The notes: generated by a model from the sequence alone, not told the origin. A stretch of DNA of 46,284 nt from Euryarchaeota archaeon UBA171 (GCA_002497295.1 DANO01000025.1:3049-49332), one strand, 5' to 3'. Counted from the first letter of the stretch, positions 17,536 to 27,225 are shown. Numbers and translations: made by a program.

Positions 17536-18306
17536 TCAATCATCCTCCGTAGTGTCTGATTCGAGCCACTCATATCCCCTTTCTTCGAGTTCCAATGCCA
17601 ACTCTGGTCCGCCACTCTTCACAATCTTGCCTTTGATCAAAACATGAACATAGTCGGGCTTGACGTGCTCCAATATCCTGCTATAGTGTGTTATTATTAG
17701 TGCCCCTGAATCAGAACCTCGTATTGCAGCATTTATGCCTCTCGACACCACTCTGATGCCATCTATGTCAAGTCCAGAGTCAGTTTCATCGAGTATTGCA
17801 AGTTTAGGCTTGAGTAGCATCAGTTGAAGAATTTCAAAGCGCTTCTTCTCCCCGCCGCTGAAACCATCATTCACATATCTGGAAAGGAAAGAACGGGGAA
17901 TACTAACTTCTTCCATTGCAGATTTCAAGGCATCTCTGAATGGAGCCCCTTTAGCAGCCTCGTCACCACGTATCGCTGCGACCGATTTCCTCAAGAAGTG
18001 TCCAACCTGAAGACCTGGTACTGATTGGGGGTATTGAAATGACAGAAAAACACCTTTTCGAGCCCTCTCCCATGCCTCAAGCTCAAGGAGATCTGCTCCA
18101 TTCAGCTCAATGCTGCCTGATTCAACTTCATAGTCTGGATGGCCCATTATGGTGCTGGCAGCTGTAGTCTTACCACTGCCATTCCTGCCCATAATTGCGT
18201 GAATCTCTCCAGGTTTTATCTTAAGATCAATTCCATGAAGAATTGAATTTCCATCGATTCCTACATGCAGTCCTTTGATAGAAAGAACTGGTGTTTTGCC
18301 GGACAT
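17536..18306 (-). CDS. sufC: SufC, Fe-S assembly ATPase
   Basis: SufC is the soluble ABC-type ATPase whose hydrolysis drives shape change in SufBC2D. The Walker A motif is GRNGSGKT (40-47). The signature is GFSGGEKKRFE, a SufC-specific variant of LSGGQ, and Walker B is LAILDETDSGLDID. The protein has 256 residues from the ATG at 18306, with AAGGT upstream; this start is chosen over an earlier in-frame ATG because homology begins at VLSIKGLHVG. It is the first gene of the operon. The divergent Nfu-like gene begins about 100 nt away, so the two share a control region. Confidence 0.96.
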   Translation of the reverse strand: MSGKTPVLSIKGLHVGIDGNSILHGIDLKIKPGEIHAIMGRNGSGKTTAASTIMGHPDYEVESGSIELNGADLLELEAWERARKGVFLSFQYPQSVPGLQVGHFLRKSVAAIRGDEAAKGAPFRDALKSAMEEVSIPRSFLSRYVNDGFSGGEKKRFEILQLMLLKPKLAILDETDSGLDIDGIRVVSRGINAAIRGSDSGALIITHYSRILEHVKPDYVHVLIKGKIVKSGGPELALELEERGYEWLESDTTEDD

Positions 18307-18408
18307 CTGATGACCTTCTGGGAATAGGCTTGTATGCACTTACTTTTCAATCCATCCAATTGCTCATTTCGGCGAATAGCACAAATTACCATGGCCCCTC
18401 GGATATGT

Positions 18409-18891
18409 ATGGCCGATACTCATGAGGCAGATGGTCTCGAAGACCTGTATAGGGTGCAAATCGCTCCAATAGTGGATGATGAGGCCAAGAAGAGAATCGA
18501 GATGTATTCCGACCCAGAAGAAGATCAAAGACTTCTTTCTCTAGACATCGTGGAAACGTTGAGATCTTCATCTGAAGATTCGATTCCTGCATTGATGGCA
18601 CGTCTGGGGCCCGTCAGAGCAGCCTTGGAGGGGCATGGAGGGGCTTTGGTATTGCATGACTTTAGCCTTGAGGAACATGAAAGAGGAGACGCAACATTGT
18701 CACTCGTAATCGATCTCGATGGAGCTTGCGTAGCATGCGGGGCTGCACCCGGGACTCTCAAGGGCATTCAGGACGACCTTCTTGCAGATCCCGGCATAAG
18801 TCGTGTGCGCTTTAACAGCGGAATGCTGGAATGGTTTAGCGACATACAGAGGGAATTCGTCCTCAAGCACGGAGAAGTCACATTCCTGTGA
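18409..18891 (+). CDS. Nfu/NifU C-terminal domain Fe-S carrier-like protein
   Basis: The second half matches the NifU C-terminal (Nfu) domain: GPVRAALEGHGGALVLHDFS, a beta strand LSLVIDLDG, then ACVACGAAPGTLKG with the CxxC cysteines 107 and 110 that bind a bridging [4Fe-4S] cluster in Nfu dimers. About 65 residues of charged helix precede it. The protein has 160 residues from the ATG at 18409. CAAATTA at 18382-18388 is about 24 nt upstream, which suits leaderless expression; ATGs at 18391 or 18334 are alternatives. It is divergent from sufCBD, consistent with delivery of Suf-built clusters to target enzymes. Confidence 0.83.
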   Translation: MADTHEADGLEDLYRVQIAPIVDDEAKKRIEMYSDPEEDQRLLSLDIVETLRSSSEDSIPALMARLGPVRAALEGHGGALVLHDFSLEEHERGDATLSLVIDLDGACVACGAAPGTLKGIQDDLLADPGISRVRFNSGMLEWFSDIQREFVLKHGEVTFL

Positions 18892-18904
18892 CCAGGCTGT
18901 GCCG

Positions 18905-19501
18905 TTATTTCTCTAGAATTTCACGCAAGGCCGTCATACTATTTGCTGAGAGCCCGAGGACAGTTATCTCGCTGCCTTCGACAACTTCGACAAGTTCCGA
19001 AGCCCTTCCGTGAATATCGTAACCCCCTGCCTTGCCTGTCCAAGAACTCGATTCTATCAGATCAACCATGGTATCAGTGTCGAGATCTCTGAAAAATACC
19101 TCTGCAGACTCAGTGTAGATCATATCGCCCTTATCGCGCGCAAGCAGTATCCCCGTACAGGTCCAGACTTTGTGGTTTCTTCCTGAGAGTGCTGAGAGCA
19201 TCTCTCTTGCCTGATTCGAATCTCTGGGTTTGCCCATTGCCATCTTACGAACAGGATCCTCGACCATGGTATCGGATACAATCCCTATCCAGTCCCCCTC
19301 AATTTCACTCAGAAATACTCTGGCTGACTCGATCTTCAGGTCAACCACGTTTCTGACCGTGCTGGAAACATCAGATACGTCCATTACTTTCGACTCATCA
19401 ACATCTAGGGGCACTATCGAGATGTCGTGAGGCTCCACCCACGACTGTGCTTCTAGCCATAAGTGTCTTCGAGATGACGCCGAGGCAAGGAAAATCCTCA
19501 T
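18905..19501 (-). CDS. Maf-like nucleotide pyrophosphatase
   Basis: Maf proteins hydrolyse unusual or modified nucleoside triphosphates (house-cleaning). Family motifs are in order: LASASSRR (5-12; usually LASASPRR), a conserved Lys in VVDLKIESAR, the acidic SDTMVED segment, MGKPRDSNQAREMLSALSG, and WTGKAGGYDIHG near the C terminus. The length of 198 residues is typical. The ATG shares one base with the stop of the giant subtilase gene (TGATG), so translation is coupled. The convergent Nfu-like gene ends 13 nt away. Confidence 0.9.
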   Translation of the reverse strand: MRIFLASASSRRHLWLEAQSWVEPHDISIVPLDVDESKVMDVSDVSSTVRNVVDLKIESARVFLSEIEGDWIGIVSDTMVEDPVRKMAMGKPRDSNQAREMLSALSGRNHKVWTCTGILLARDKGDMIYTESAEVFFRDLDTDTMVDLIESSSWTGKAGGYDIHGRASELVEVVEGSEITVLGLSANSMTALREILEK

Positions 19502-22500
19502 CAGATATCCTCTACTCTACTTCCGCAGGCTGGGCACGAAGTGCGACGGACTTTCTTAGAGAGATCGAATCGCGTCTTGCATGATTTGCATGTTACCGTT
19601 CTGAAAGGATTGGATGGATCAACGGGCACAGGAGGCGCCGGGACTTCGTGTACTGCAATCTCTTTGGGAGGGGGGATACTCATCGGCGAGACCTCTTCAA
19701 CAGCATCTTCGTCTATCTCCAATGCATCCTCAGGATCTGCCTCTACGACTACTGAAGCTGACCTCCGACGATCTGAGATATTCGTTAGGCCCTGCCTCAT
19801 GGTGCCTACAAGCAGGGACAAGAGAATCACGAGCATGACCGTCGCAAGACCTGCAAGGAGGACGTTGAATTCGGTATCATCGAGTCCAAGTGAGTCCTTA
19901 GCCCGTTCAAAGATATTTGACGGTCCGTCGTCGAGATCGCCGTTACTGATGACTTCAACCAAAGACCAACTCCCTGCCATGGTTTGCTGCATGTATGGAA
20001 GAGAAAGCCCATCCGACCTGTCCGATACTCCGTATATCCAGCCGCTCGAGATCCTATTTTCTAGGCCAATCCACCCTTCTTCTGGATCAATTATTCCAAT
20101 ACTCGCCACGGGGCCAAGGGGGCCGACTGAGTCGTGAATGAGGTAGAAGGCGCCCCCTCGTTCCGATATCGTTGCTAAATTCGCTCCTCTTGCAAGTATC
20201 GAAAAGGAGGCTCCGTTGATAGTCGAGAAACTCTCGTCCACGAGAACCACTCTCAGTACGGAGGAATCTCCTTCCCCTTCAATCCAACCTATCGCAATCC
20301 TGTCTTCCCCATTGACTTTGTCAACAGCCATTGTGGGAGAATTTCCCTCTACTGCTATGGCTCGTTTGTATGTCCAGGAATCTCCTCCAAGTATGCCATG
20401 GGCGTACCAAAGCCCGAGCACATCTTCTGAACTGGTATCACTTCTTGATGATGTGTAGAGCAGATGAAGTAGATCTTCTCCAATCTCAACCTCAATCTCA
20501 ACATTAGGTTCTGACATGGTATCGATATCCTCTATCACGTTCACGACCAATTCCCAATCGCTAGCAGATTGGGGGTCTTCGGCATGAAGGGTGAAAACTG
20601 ATTCTAAGGGCTCAAAGGCCAACCCTGATGATAGGTCCCTAAGACAACCAGCGATTACAACGAGATCGTCTTGCTGATCTATGTCGACTCCGAAGTAATC
20701 GCCAAGATTCATCGGCAATGGTTCCATCAGGTCTTGAGGGACCGTGGATGTGCATTGGTCGTCCACCGTAGAGTATGATATCGTCTCACTAAGTACGCCT
20801 GTGCCCGTCACGAGCCGCCTCGTCCAGACTACATGTGCAATACTGCTGTCATCCACAGTCGCGGTTATCGAACCGCTCCAGAATCTCTCTAGAGGGGTAG
20901 TACAGCGAACTATCGTGCCATCCTCCTCTATCTTGTGCATTATTATCTGAGTACCTTCAGAGGTTAAAATCAGACCCGTTTTCCTAAATGCTAGAACTGC
21001 TAGAGGCTCCTCATCCTCTGATAATGAAACAAGTCGACTAGAGACTCTTGAATCGTCGATGACTATCACGCCCTCGATTTCATTCGAACTCCAATCCTCG
21101 TCAACTAGTTCCGGTCCACTGACGGTTATGCGATATTCCATGGGTCCAGCTGTCGATGCGGATAGGGGGAATTCAATCATCGAAATCTGACCTGCAGGTA
21201 TCGTGGAGAGTGACCTCGACAGAATTGGTAACCAGCCTCCTGACTCTTTGACGTGAAGGGTAGCTTCTATGCTCGAAGAGTCAAGATTACCATCATTACG
21301 GAGCATGGTAATCAACGTGAACTGGTCACCGGGATTAGGAATCACCGGCGACGTTGCAATGCCTCCTTCCACCAAGACTATGTCGATTCCTTGCTTCAAT
21401 GGCATCACATCGAAATATAGGCTGGCCAAATTGTCCGATTCGTCCAACTCCTCAATCGTATCCAATGGATCTACAACTATGGAAAGCTCCTTTGAACCTG
21501 GAACCGAGGGGCTCCAGTAGAGGGTAAATGCAGCCTTTTCACTCACTGAAATCTTGGGTATCGTTGCTTCATACCTGCGTTGACCGTCTTCGTAAAGGCT
21601 GACCATGACTCCCGTGGCGCCCACATCCCCCTCGTTACGTATCTCTCCTCTTATTTCGAGGAATGAACCCACTCGGGCTTCATCAATGGGGATCCCATAA
21701 TCTGTAACCACTGAGCCGTCCATTACGATCAAATTTGGCCTGGGAGGGAGGTTGTCAACTTCCACAGTCCTTCTGTCAATCTCGCTAAGAAGGCCATCCC
21801 CGCTCTCCAATCTAACTTGGATGCTGCGTTCTCCTTCTTCCATATCGGATGTATCTATTGAAATGTCGAACTCCCCCGTGTACTCGTCTCGATTCTTATT
21901 GACTTCTGATAATGATGGCCCATCGAACCACTCGCCATCATCAATCTTCCACCTGATCATCCCGCCATCCACAGTCGAGTATGAGCCGCTTAACTCCATC
22001 AACCCAGAGACTTTGCTGCCAGGCTCAGGCAGAGATAACCCGAGATCGATTTTTCCAATCCCGTGGAAGCTTCTGTTCACTGCGCCCCATCTTCCTGTTT
22101 CATTCATGGCCTTGGCCTCCAGCGACAGCCGAGCATCATAGTACCCATTCACGTCGATTATTGGCACGGAGACTATTGAGGTCCATCGCCCATCTTCATC
22201 AAGAGACAAATTCGTCCAATTCGACTCTTGTTTGACCAACTCAACCTGCCCACCGGGCTTTTCCTTCTTGTAGGAATAACCAGTCCTGATCTGTACCTTT
22301 TCCACGCTCAGAGTCCCCTCCTCGTCTTCGTTCAGAGTGCCGCTGAATGAGTAGTTTTTACCTTGGATAACCCAGTCGTTTTCTGCCGGCGAGTCGATGT
22401 AAATCCATTCCTCGCCGGTTTGTATTTGGGCACAGTCTCCACCTATCAGACAGCTGTATATCTGTTCACCATCGACTATTCCGTATCCATATTGGTTATT

Positions 22501-24129
22501 CCACCTATCCGAGTTTTCAGAGTCGCTAGGAGCCCCCCTCTGCTCAGACGTGACTCTAATGATAGTCTTCACATCCTGCGGGGAGAGCGTATCGTCATAC
22601 GACAAAATCAAAGCAGCCAAACCGGCAACAGCCGGGCATGCCATGCTGGTCCCTGATTTCTCGGTATAGCCATCATCGGCCAACTGCTCGTCGCCAACAG
22701 GGAAAGGATTGGGCGGAGAGTACTCTGCAGACATTATTCCGCTACCTGGCGCTACAACATCGGGCTTGTGCTCGTCATCGACGTCATTATCTCCGTCATC
22801 CGCCCTCGGCCCGTAATTGGAGTACGAATCAACAAGATCGTCTGCCCTATCGATCGTATCGCGCTCATCGATCGCGCCCACTGTGATTGCCTTGTCCGAA
22901 GCCCCCACAGACGTGATTCTATTTTTCCCATCATTTCCGATTGCTGCAACTGCTACTATACCTGCATCGACAGCTGCATCTACAGCGCGTGCTTCTGCGT
23001 TTTGCCCATCGTCTCCCTGATCTTCTTCCCCAGGGGTTGTTGTATCCCTGGTGCCGAATGACATCGACATCACATCTATTCCACGACTAGATTCGTTGTT
23101 ACCCCAATCAGTGTCCGCATTGTTCGTTACCCAGTTGATGCCCTTCAGTATCGCTGCCGAGTTTGTCGTTCCGATGTCGTTGAACACCTTCACATCTACC
23201 AGATATGCGCCGGGCGCGTACCCGATATGATCGCGATCACTATCTCCCGTTCCGAGGGCAATCCCCGCAACATGGGTGCCATGCCCATCCCCGTCGTCGG
23301 GATCGAAGTTACCATCGGTGCAGTCTCCCTGATTTTGAGATGTCGCGTCGCAACCCGCCACCCACTTTGGATCAGGTAGATCGCTTGGCTCGTTCGTATT
23401 GTCAGTGTTCGAATCTGAGAAGTCATCCAATGAAAAATGCTCATTGTCTACTCCGGTATCTAGGATCGCGATAACTACGCCATCACCCATGTATCCATTG
23501 CTCCAGAAAGAATCTGGATATATTTCGCTGGATCGTACTTTGGATGCTTTTGTGGCAGTTCCGAGATACGGCTCCAGCACATTCTGCTGTTCGATAAGAA
23601 CCACGCCCGGGAGCGAGAGTATATCCGGCAATGAGGAAACAGGCACTTTGTCCAGGACTATCGAGTCTAGAGAGTCCATCTGGAAGAACCAAGCGCCATC
23701 CTCGATCCAACCGTGTTCTTGTAAGACGTCTTTGAGCGATTGGGAATCAGAGACGCCCGGATGCCAGGCATAATCTACAACGATCGCGACAGTCTTCCTC
23801 CCGTCCGGCCCCATGATTGCCGTGGGCGATATCGACTCCGATTCCCCATCGAGAATCCTCTCGAGACGATCATCCATGCCATCAGAGTCACTATCTCTTC
23901 CATAGGACTCCCACCAGCCATACGCTTCAACTGGCAGACCAGCATCACTAGGTGCATAGGGGTGGCTTATTTTGTCAGATCTGCACCATGACTCATTGCA
24001 GGAAGCGCCCTCATTGTCATCGAAGGTGATTTCAGATATATTTTCGAATGACGTAGCCCCTGCTGATGCATCCATTATTATGATGAGCACTGATAGAAGC
24101 AGTGCTCGTCTGGCCCCTTTCTGTTGCAT
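19501..24129 (-). CDS. Giant surface subtilase with CARDB-like domains, membrane anchor and C-terminal zinc ribbon
   Basis: This exported S8 serine protease has 1542 residues from the ATG at 24129. Signal peptide: RRALLLSVLIIIMDASAGA. After a propeptide-like region comes the catalytic domain: Asp224 (AILDTGVDNEH), His283 (DGHGTHVAG), oxyanion Asn399 (AAIGNDG) and Ser495 (SGTSMACP). Ig/CARDB-like domains follow at about 560-1100, then a beta-propeller-like part with repeated SxxD strands to about 1400. A membrane segment lies at about 1425-1447. The acidic, proline-rich tail after it ends in a zinc ribbon with Cys1514, 1517, 1532 and 1535 (CKSC, CPAC). The ATG start is supported by a TATA-like box about 30 nt upstream; a TTG 13 codons earlier is the alternative. 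Role: extracellular protein breakdown or surface processing. Confidence 0.93.
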   Translation of the reverse strand: MQQKGARRALLLSVLIIIMDASAGATSFENISEITFDDNEGASCNESWCRSDKISHPYAPSDAGLPVEAYGWWESYGRDSDSDGMDDRLERILDGESESISPTAIMGPDGRKTVAIVVDYAWHPGVSDSQSLKDVLQEHGWIEDGAWFFQMDSLDSIVLDKVPVSSLPDILSLPGVVLIEQQNVLEPYLGTATKASKVRSSEIYPDSFWSNGYMGDGVVIAILDTGVDNEHFSLDDFSDSNTDNTNEPSDLPDPKWVAGCDATSQNQGDCTDGNFDPDDGDGHGTHVAGIALGTGDSDRDHIGYAPGAYLVDVKVFNDIGTTNSAAILKGINWVTNNADTDWGNNESSRGIDVMSMSFGTRDTTTPGEEDQGDDGQNAEARAVDAAVDAGIVAVAAIGNDGKNRITSVGASDKAITVGAIDERDTIDRADDLVDSYSNYGPRADDGDNDVDDEHKPDVVAPGSGIMSAEYSPPNPFPVGDEQLADDGYTEKSGTSMACPAVAGLAALILSYDDTLSPQDVKTIIRVTSEQRGAPSDSENSDRWNNQYGYGIVDGEQIYSCLIGGDCAQIQTGEEWIYIDSPAENDWVIQGKNYSFSGTLNEDEEGTLSVEKVQIRTGYSYKKEKPGGQVELVKQESNWTNLSLDEDGRWTSIVSVPIIDVNGYYDARLSLEAKAMNETGRWGAVNRSFHGIGKIDLGLSLPEPGSKVSGLMELSGSYSTVDGGMIRWKIDDGEWFDGPSLSEVNKNRDEYTGEFDISIDTSDMEEGERSIQVRLESGDGLLSEIDRRTVEVDNLPPRPNLIVMDGSVVTDYGIPIDEARVGSFLEIRGEIRNEGDVGATGVMVSLYEDGQRRYEATIPKISVSEKAAFTLYWSPSVPGSKELSIVVDPLDTIEELDESDNLASLYFDVMPLKQGIDIVLVEGGIATSPVIPNPGDQFTLITMLRNDGNLDSSSIEATLHVKESGGWLPILSRSLSTIPAGQISMIEFPLSASTAGPMEYRITVSGPELVDEDWSSNEIEGVIVIDDSRVSSRLVSLSEDEEPLAVLAFRKTGLILTSEGTQIIMHKIEEDGTIVRCTTPLERFWSGSITATVDDSSIAHVVWTRRLVTGTGVLSETISYSTVDDQCTSTVPQDLMEPLPMNLGDYFGVDIDQQDDLVVIAGCLRDLSSGLAFEPLESVFTLHAEDPQSASDWELVVNVIEDIDTMSEPNVEIEVEIGEDLLHLLYTSSRSDTSSEDVLGLWYAHGILGGDSWTYKRAIAVEGNSPTMAVDKVNGEDRIAIGWIEGEGDSSVLRVVLVDESFSTINGASFSILARGANLATISERGGAFYLIHDSVGPLGPVASIGIIDPEEGWIGLENRISSGWIYGVSDRSDGLSLPYMQQTMAGSWSLVEVISNGDLDDGPSNIFERAKDSLGLDDTEFNVLLAGLATVMLVILLSLLVGTMRQGLTNISDRRRSASVVVEADPEDALEIDEDAVEEVSPMSIPPPKEIAVHEVPAPPVPVDPSNPFRTVTCKSCKTRFDLSKKVRRTSCPACGSRVEDI

Positions 24130-24156
24130 ACGCGTTCCGCGACTTCCGCACACGCC

Positions 24157-24163
24157 GTATAAT
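24157..24163 (-). promoter_or_regulatory. TATA-like box of the subtilase gene
   Basis: Minus strand ATTATAC, 28-34 nt before the ATG at 24129. No Shine-Dalgarno precedes this ATG, so a leaderless transcript is likely. Confidence 0.5.
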
Positions 24164-24203
24164 CCCAACTTCCCCTTGTGCTCAAAGAAGCCAATAATTG
24201 AGG

Positions 24204-25049
24204 TTAGTTGTCATCTTGGAAGACCTCCAAAATAGGAATGACCTCTGCGTCGTGTGCAAATTGGTTGCTTGGGACCTCGATGAGCTGAGAATTTGGGAGC
24301 CTCTCAGAAAGTAGCACAACGGCATCGTCCGAGTGTAGAGAGTCCGATTTCGCGGTCAAAAGCGCGATCCTATCCTGTATTGATGATATTGCCTCATCTT
24401 TCATCTTGTACGCGAACTGCGACATAGCGCTCAGCCGAAGCCTCTTCACGTTTGATGCCAGCAAGGTCCTACGGTACCTAATTCTTTGACCCTCTTCCTT
24501 CAGTTTGAAATCGAGAATCAGTATCGCGAGCCTTACCAAAGGGGGGTAAACGAAACTTGGCAACATTATCAGGAGACGACTCCAGAGGGGGAAGTCGAAA
24601 CTCGTATTCGGAGCCAAGAGAGCCACGCTCCTGGGCTTGAAAGCGCGTTCTGCTAACGCCTCGAGGATTATTGTGGCTCCCAGTGAGGAGGCAAACCAGT
24701 CACTGCCAGAAGATATTTCTGGGAATTCCGAGATCACTGTCTTTAGATCCTCGACGCTTCGACGGATTGAGAGATCTGATTTCTTTGCCCTTCCTGTCGA
24801 AACAGCACTTCCCTTTTCCCTAGTTTCAATGTATGTCAGCCTTCTCTTGGGCGCCCATTCCTCGACTATATCTTGCCATCCTTCGTAGACGCTGTTCCAA
24901 CCAGGGACCATTACAAGAGGGGCAGAATCCGAGTCATTCTCTGGCACCCACTGAATGACTCGTATGGACCATCCATCATCCATGCCTACCATTTTTGACT
25001 CGACCTTGGCGCCGGCTACTTTTGGAATCCGAGTCCATGGGTTTTCCAT
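24204..25049 (-). CDS. Alpha/beta hydrolase-fold protein
   Basis: This 281-residue cytosolic protein has the alpha/beta hydrolase layout: LVMVPGWNSVYEGW after the first strands (oxyanion region), then WFASSLGATI containing the nucleophile elbow A-S-S-L-G (the usual first Gly is Ala), and a final FAHDAEVI with the likely catalytic His. A helical lid lies at about 150-215. The substrate is unknown; esterase or lipase-like activity on small or lipid substrates is the usual range. GAGGG precedes the ATG. It lies 32 nt downstream of the lemA-like gene and may be co-transcribed. Confidence 0.8.
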   Translation of the reverse strand: MENPWTRIPKVAGAKVESKMVGMDDGWSIRVIQWVPENDSDSAPLVMVPGWNSVYEGWQDIVEEWAPKRRLTYIETREKGSAVSTGRAKKSDLSIRRSVEDLKTVISEFPEISSGSDWFASSLGATIILEALAERAFKPRSVALLAPNTSFDFPLWSRLLIMLPSFVYPPLVRLAILILDFKLKEEGQRIRYRRTLLASNVKRLRLSAMSQFAYKMKDEAISSIQDRIALLTAKSDSLHSDDAVVLLSERLPNSQLIEVPSNQFAHDAEVIPILEVFQDDN

Positions 25050-25081
25050 CGCATAACCCTCAACGAATTGCGACCTATTGT

Positions 25082-25687
25082 TTAGAATTCGAGTGAGGGG
25101 CGCTGTCTTGCTGCCATATCTGTGACGTAGAGCTCGAGCTCATTCTTACCCATCCAGTTCGCAACTATGACGTTGGGGAAGACCTCAATCAAATTGTTGA
25201 AGTTCGTAGCAGCCGCATTGTAGGCCTCGCGCCTGTCGCTGATGATGTTCTCCATGTCGCTGATCTCATTTTGGAGCTGGAGGAAATTCTCATTCGCCTT
25301 CAGGTCTGGATACTGCTCCGCAACAGCGTAGATTTTGGGGAGCATCTGTCCAAGCAGCGCCTCATTCTTCATGACGCCTCCAATATCGCCTCCCTTCGAT
25401 GCACCCGCTGCGGCCATCCTTGCCTCTGCAAACTGATCAAACATCTCCTTCTCATGCTTCGCATAGCCCCGGATAGTTTCAACTAGGCTGGTAAACTGGT
25501 CGTAGCGCTGTTGTAGGGCAACGTCAACGTTACTCCACATCCTGTCACACTCGTTTTCTGCACGGATTATCCTGTTGAACAGCCCTATTCCCCAGAATAT
25601 GAAAACCAGTATCAACAGCCCAGAGCATCCGAGCAACGGTATTATGCCAAGTACAACAGCATCAACCATACCAATGCCAGCCGACAC
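25082..25687 (-). CDS. LemA family membrane protein
   Basis: LemA proteins have an N-terminal membrane helix and a four-helix coiled domain; their role is poorly defined. Family features are ENECDRMWSNVDVALQQRYDQF followed by SLVETIRGYAKHEKEMFDQF, close to the consensus (A-x-I-D-V-x-L-x-x-R ... LVETVKGYAxHE), then YPDLKANENFLQLQNEISDM near 125-145. The membrane segment is VVLGIIPLLGCSGLLILVFI at about 11-30. The protein has 201 residues from GTG at 25687; ATG at 25669 is an alternative start. In many bacteria lemA sits beside a TPM or HtpX gene; neither is seen here. Confidence 0.9.
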   Translation of the reverse strand: MSAGIGMVDAVVLGIIPLLGCSGLLILVFIFWGIGLFNRIIRAENECDRMWSNVDVALQQRYDQFTSLVETIRGYAKHEKEMFDQFAEARMAAAGASKGGDIGGVMKNEALLGQMLPKIYAVAEQYPDLKANENFLQLQNEISDMENIISDRREAYNAAATNFNNLIEVFPNVIVANWMGKNELELYVTDMAARQRPSLEF

Positions 25688-25713
25688 GATGACATGAACC
25701 TTGGCCTTTGTCT

Positions 25714-27225
25714 CTAAGATGATTGGATTGCAGTGAAGACATCTCCTTCTTCGACCACAAGCCCCTCTTTGACGAGCCCCCTCAAATGAGAAAGAGTCTG
25801 GTCGAGGACAAGAGATTCGGGTGCATCTGGCACGTTTTTGTAGGCACTCATAGCAATATCAGCCAAGCGATTCAACCCCATATTGACTGCATTCAAGACC
25901 TTCGAATGACGTTCCTTTCTATGCTTCAAGGTGCGTGATAGGACCCTCATTGGGGCAGCACACACCGGGCCGTGGCTGGGGAACAGGAGATTCGGATTCA
26001 AAGCATGAAGACGTTCCAGCCCATTCATGTATTGGTGCATATCCCCGTCAGCGGAGGGAACGAGTATGGTCCCGACCATGGTGACGTTATCTGCTGATAG
26101 TAGTCCTGATTTCGAGATTAGGGATACCATGCCGGGACAATGCCCCGGCGTCTCGATAACCGTCCACGGCAAATTATCGCCGAGATCTATGATGTCCCCC
26201 TCCCTGATCACGGTCCCCCCTCCTATTGCAGCAAGCGTCTCGGAAGTACCGAGAACCTCGACATCTACAATTTCCTTAATTCTGGCTCTATCTCCAATAT
26301 GGTCGGTATGACGGTGAGTGTACAAGATTGACTTGATTCGCTTGCTGTTGCTCTCTAGCTCGTTCAGGCGTTCAACGATTATGGCTTGACCTTCTCCATC
26401 CTGAATCGCTGGATCGACAAGAAGTAACTCATCCCCCTGTCCGATTATGAAGCAGTTGGTATGGGTGGCTGGCGGAAGAGTCGCTGTCGGGATAGGCAGG
26501 CACTCAACCCCCGGCGCGAACTCGATCTTATGGGCCCCCATCGGTGGCTTGCCTGCAAGATCTGAGAGAATTTCCAAAATTCCTCGACCTTCTCTGCAAC
26601 GGTCAACGATATCTCGCATGAAAGTGACCTGAGGGGGAGCCATCCTTGCCGTCCCTTGCCTCCACTGTTCCAAGATATCCTCTGGATCCCACCATTTGAA
26701 TTCCGTGAATTCACTCCTCCCAGGAGGGTGCTCAGGCTCTGGAGCATACTCACCAAGATGGATGTGGTAGAATCTATTCGTGTACCTTACAGGGGCTAAA
26801 GGAGGGGTTGTCCGTTCAGTAACCAGCGAAGCGCCAGACGTATCCACGTGGATCATACCCTCGGCCAATGCCTCGGTCCAGGCTCCGGGTCCCTCAATCA
26901 GCTTCTTGCGTACATGAGAGGGTACAATCACCCAACCCCCGTCCTTACTTTTCGAGAGACCAGTCTCTTCCACAACCTCTCGGAATAGGGTCACTAGAGA
27001 TTCCAGAGATTGATCATCATCTCCATGGCCTGACCTCTTTCTCGCATATTCGACGTCCTCCTTTGAAACACCGCCTCCGGGGAATGCCCAGAACTCGGGA
27101 AAGGTTGGAACATCCGGATGTCTCAGCCCCATGAGCATCCTGATTGAACCGGGCTCCCCCCGAGTAAGCACTGCGCTCGAAGCACGCCTCGGCGGTCGAG
27201 CAGGACGGCGTTCGTAAAGACCCAT
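25714..27225 (-). CDS. NUDIX hydrolase - metallo-beta-lactamase fusion
   Basis: Two enzyme domains are joined in 503 residues. The N-terminal NUDIX domain has FPGGGV (48-53) and REVVEETG (82-89). About 28 residues separate them, far more than the normal box, resembling the insert in NUDT19-like CoA diphosphatases. The C-terminal metallo-beta-lactamase domain (about 240-435) has THRHTDHIGD (metal ligands His304, His306, Asp308, His309), His362 in TPGHCPG, Asp379 in LSADN and His418 in PSHGPV. The closest pattern is the LACTB2/glyoxalase II-like group. A winged-helix-like tail fills about 455-500, also as in LACTB2. Substrates are unknown; a nucleotide or CoA derivative opened by NUDIX and a thioester or RNA handled by the second domain would be guesses. 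Confidence 0.9.
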   Translation of the reverse strand: MGLYERRPARPPRRASSAVLTRGEPGSIRMLMGLRHPDVPTFPEFWAFPGGGVSKEDVEYARKRSGHGDDDQSLESLVTLFREVVEETGLSKSKDGGWVIVPSHVRKKLIEGPGAWTEALAEGMIHVDTSGASLVTERTTPPLAPVRYTNRFYHIHLGEYAPEPEHPPGRSEFTEFKWWDPEDILEQWRQGTARMAPPQVTFMRDIVDRCREGRGILEILSDLAGKPPMGAHKIEFAPGVECLPIPTATLPPATHTNCFIIGQGDELLLVDPAIQDGEGQAIIVERLNELESNSKRIKSILYTHRHTDHIGDRARIKEIVDVEVLGTSETLAAIGGGTVIREGDIIDLGDNLPWTVIETPGHCPGMVSLISKSGLLSADNVTMVGTILVPSADGDMHQYMNGLERLHALNPNLLFPSHGPVCAAPMRVLSRTLKHRKERHSKVLNAVNMGLNRLADIAMSAYKNVPDAPESLVLDQTLSHLRGLVKEGLVVEEGDVFTAIQSS

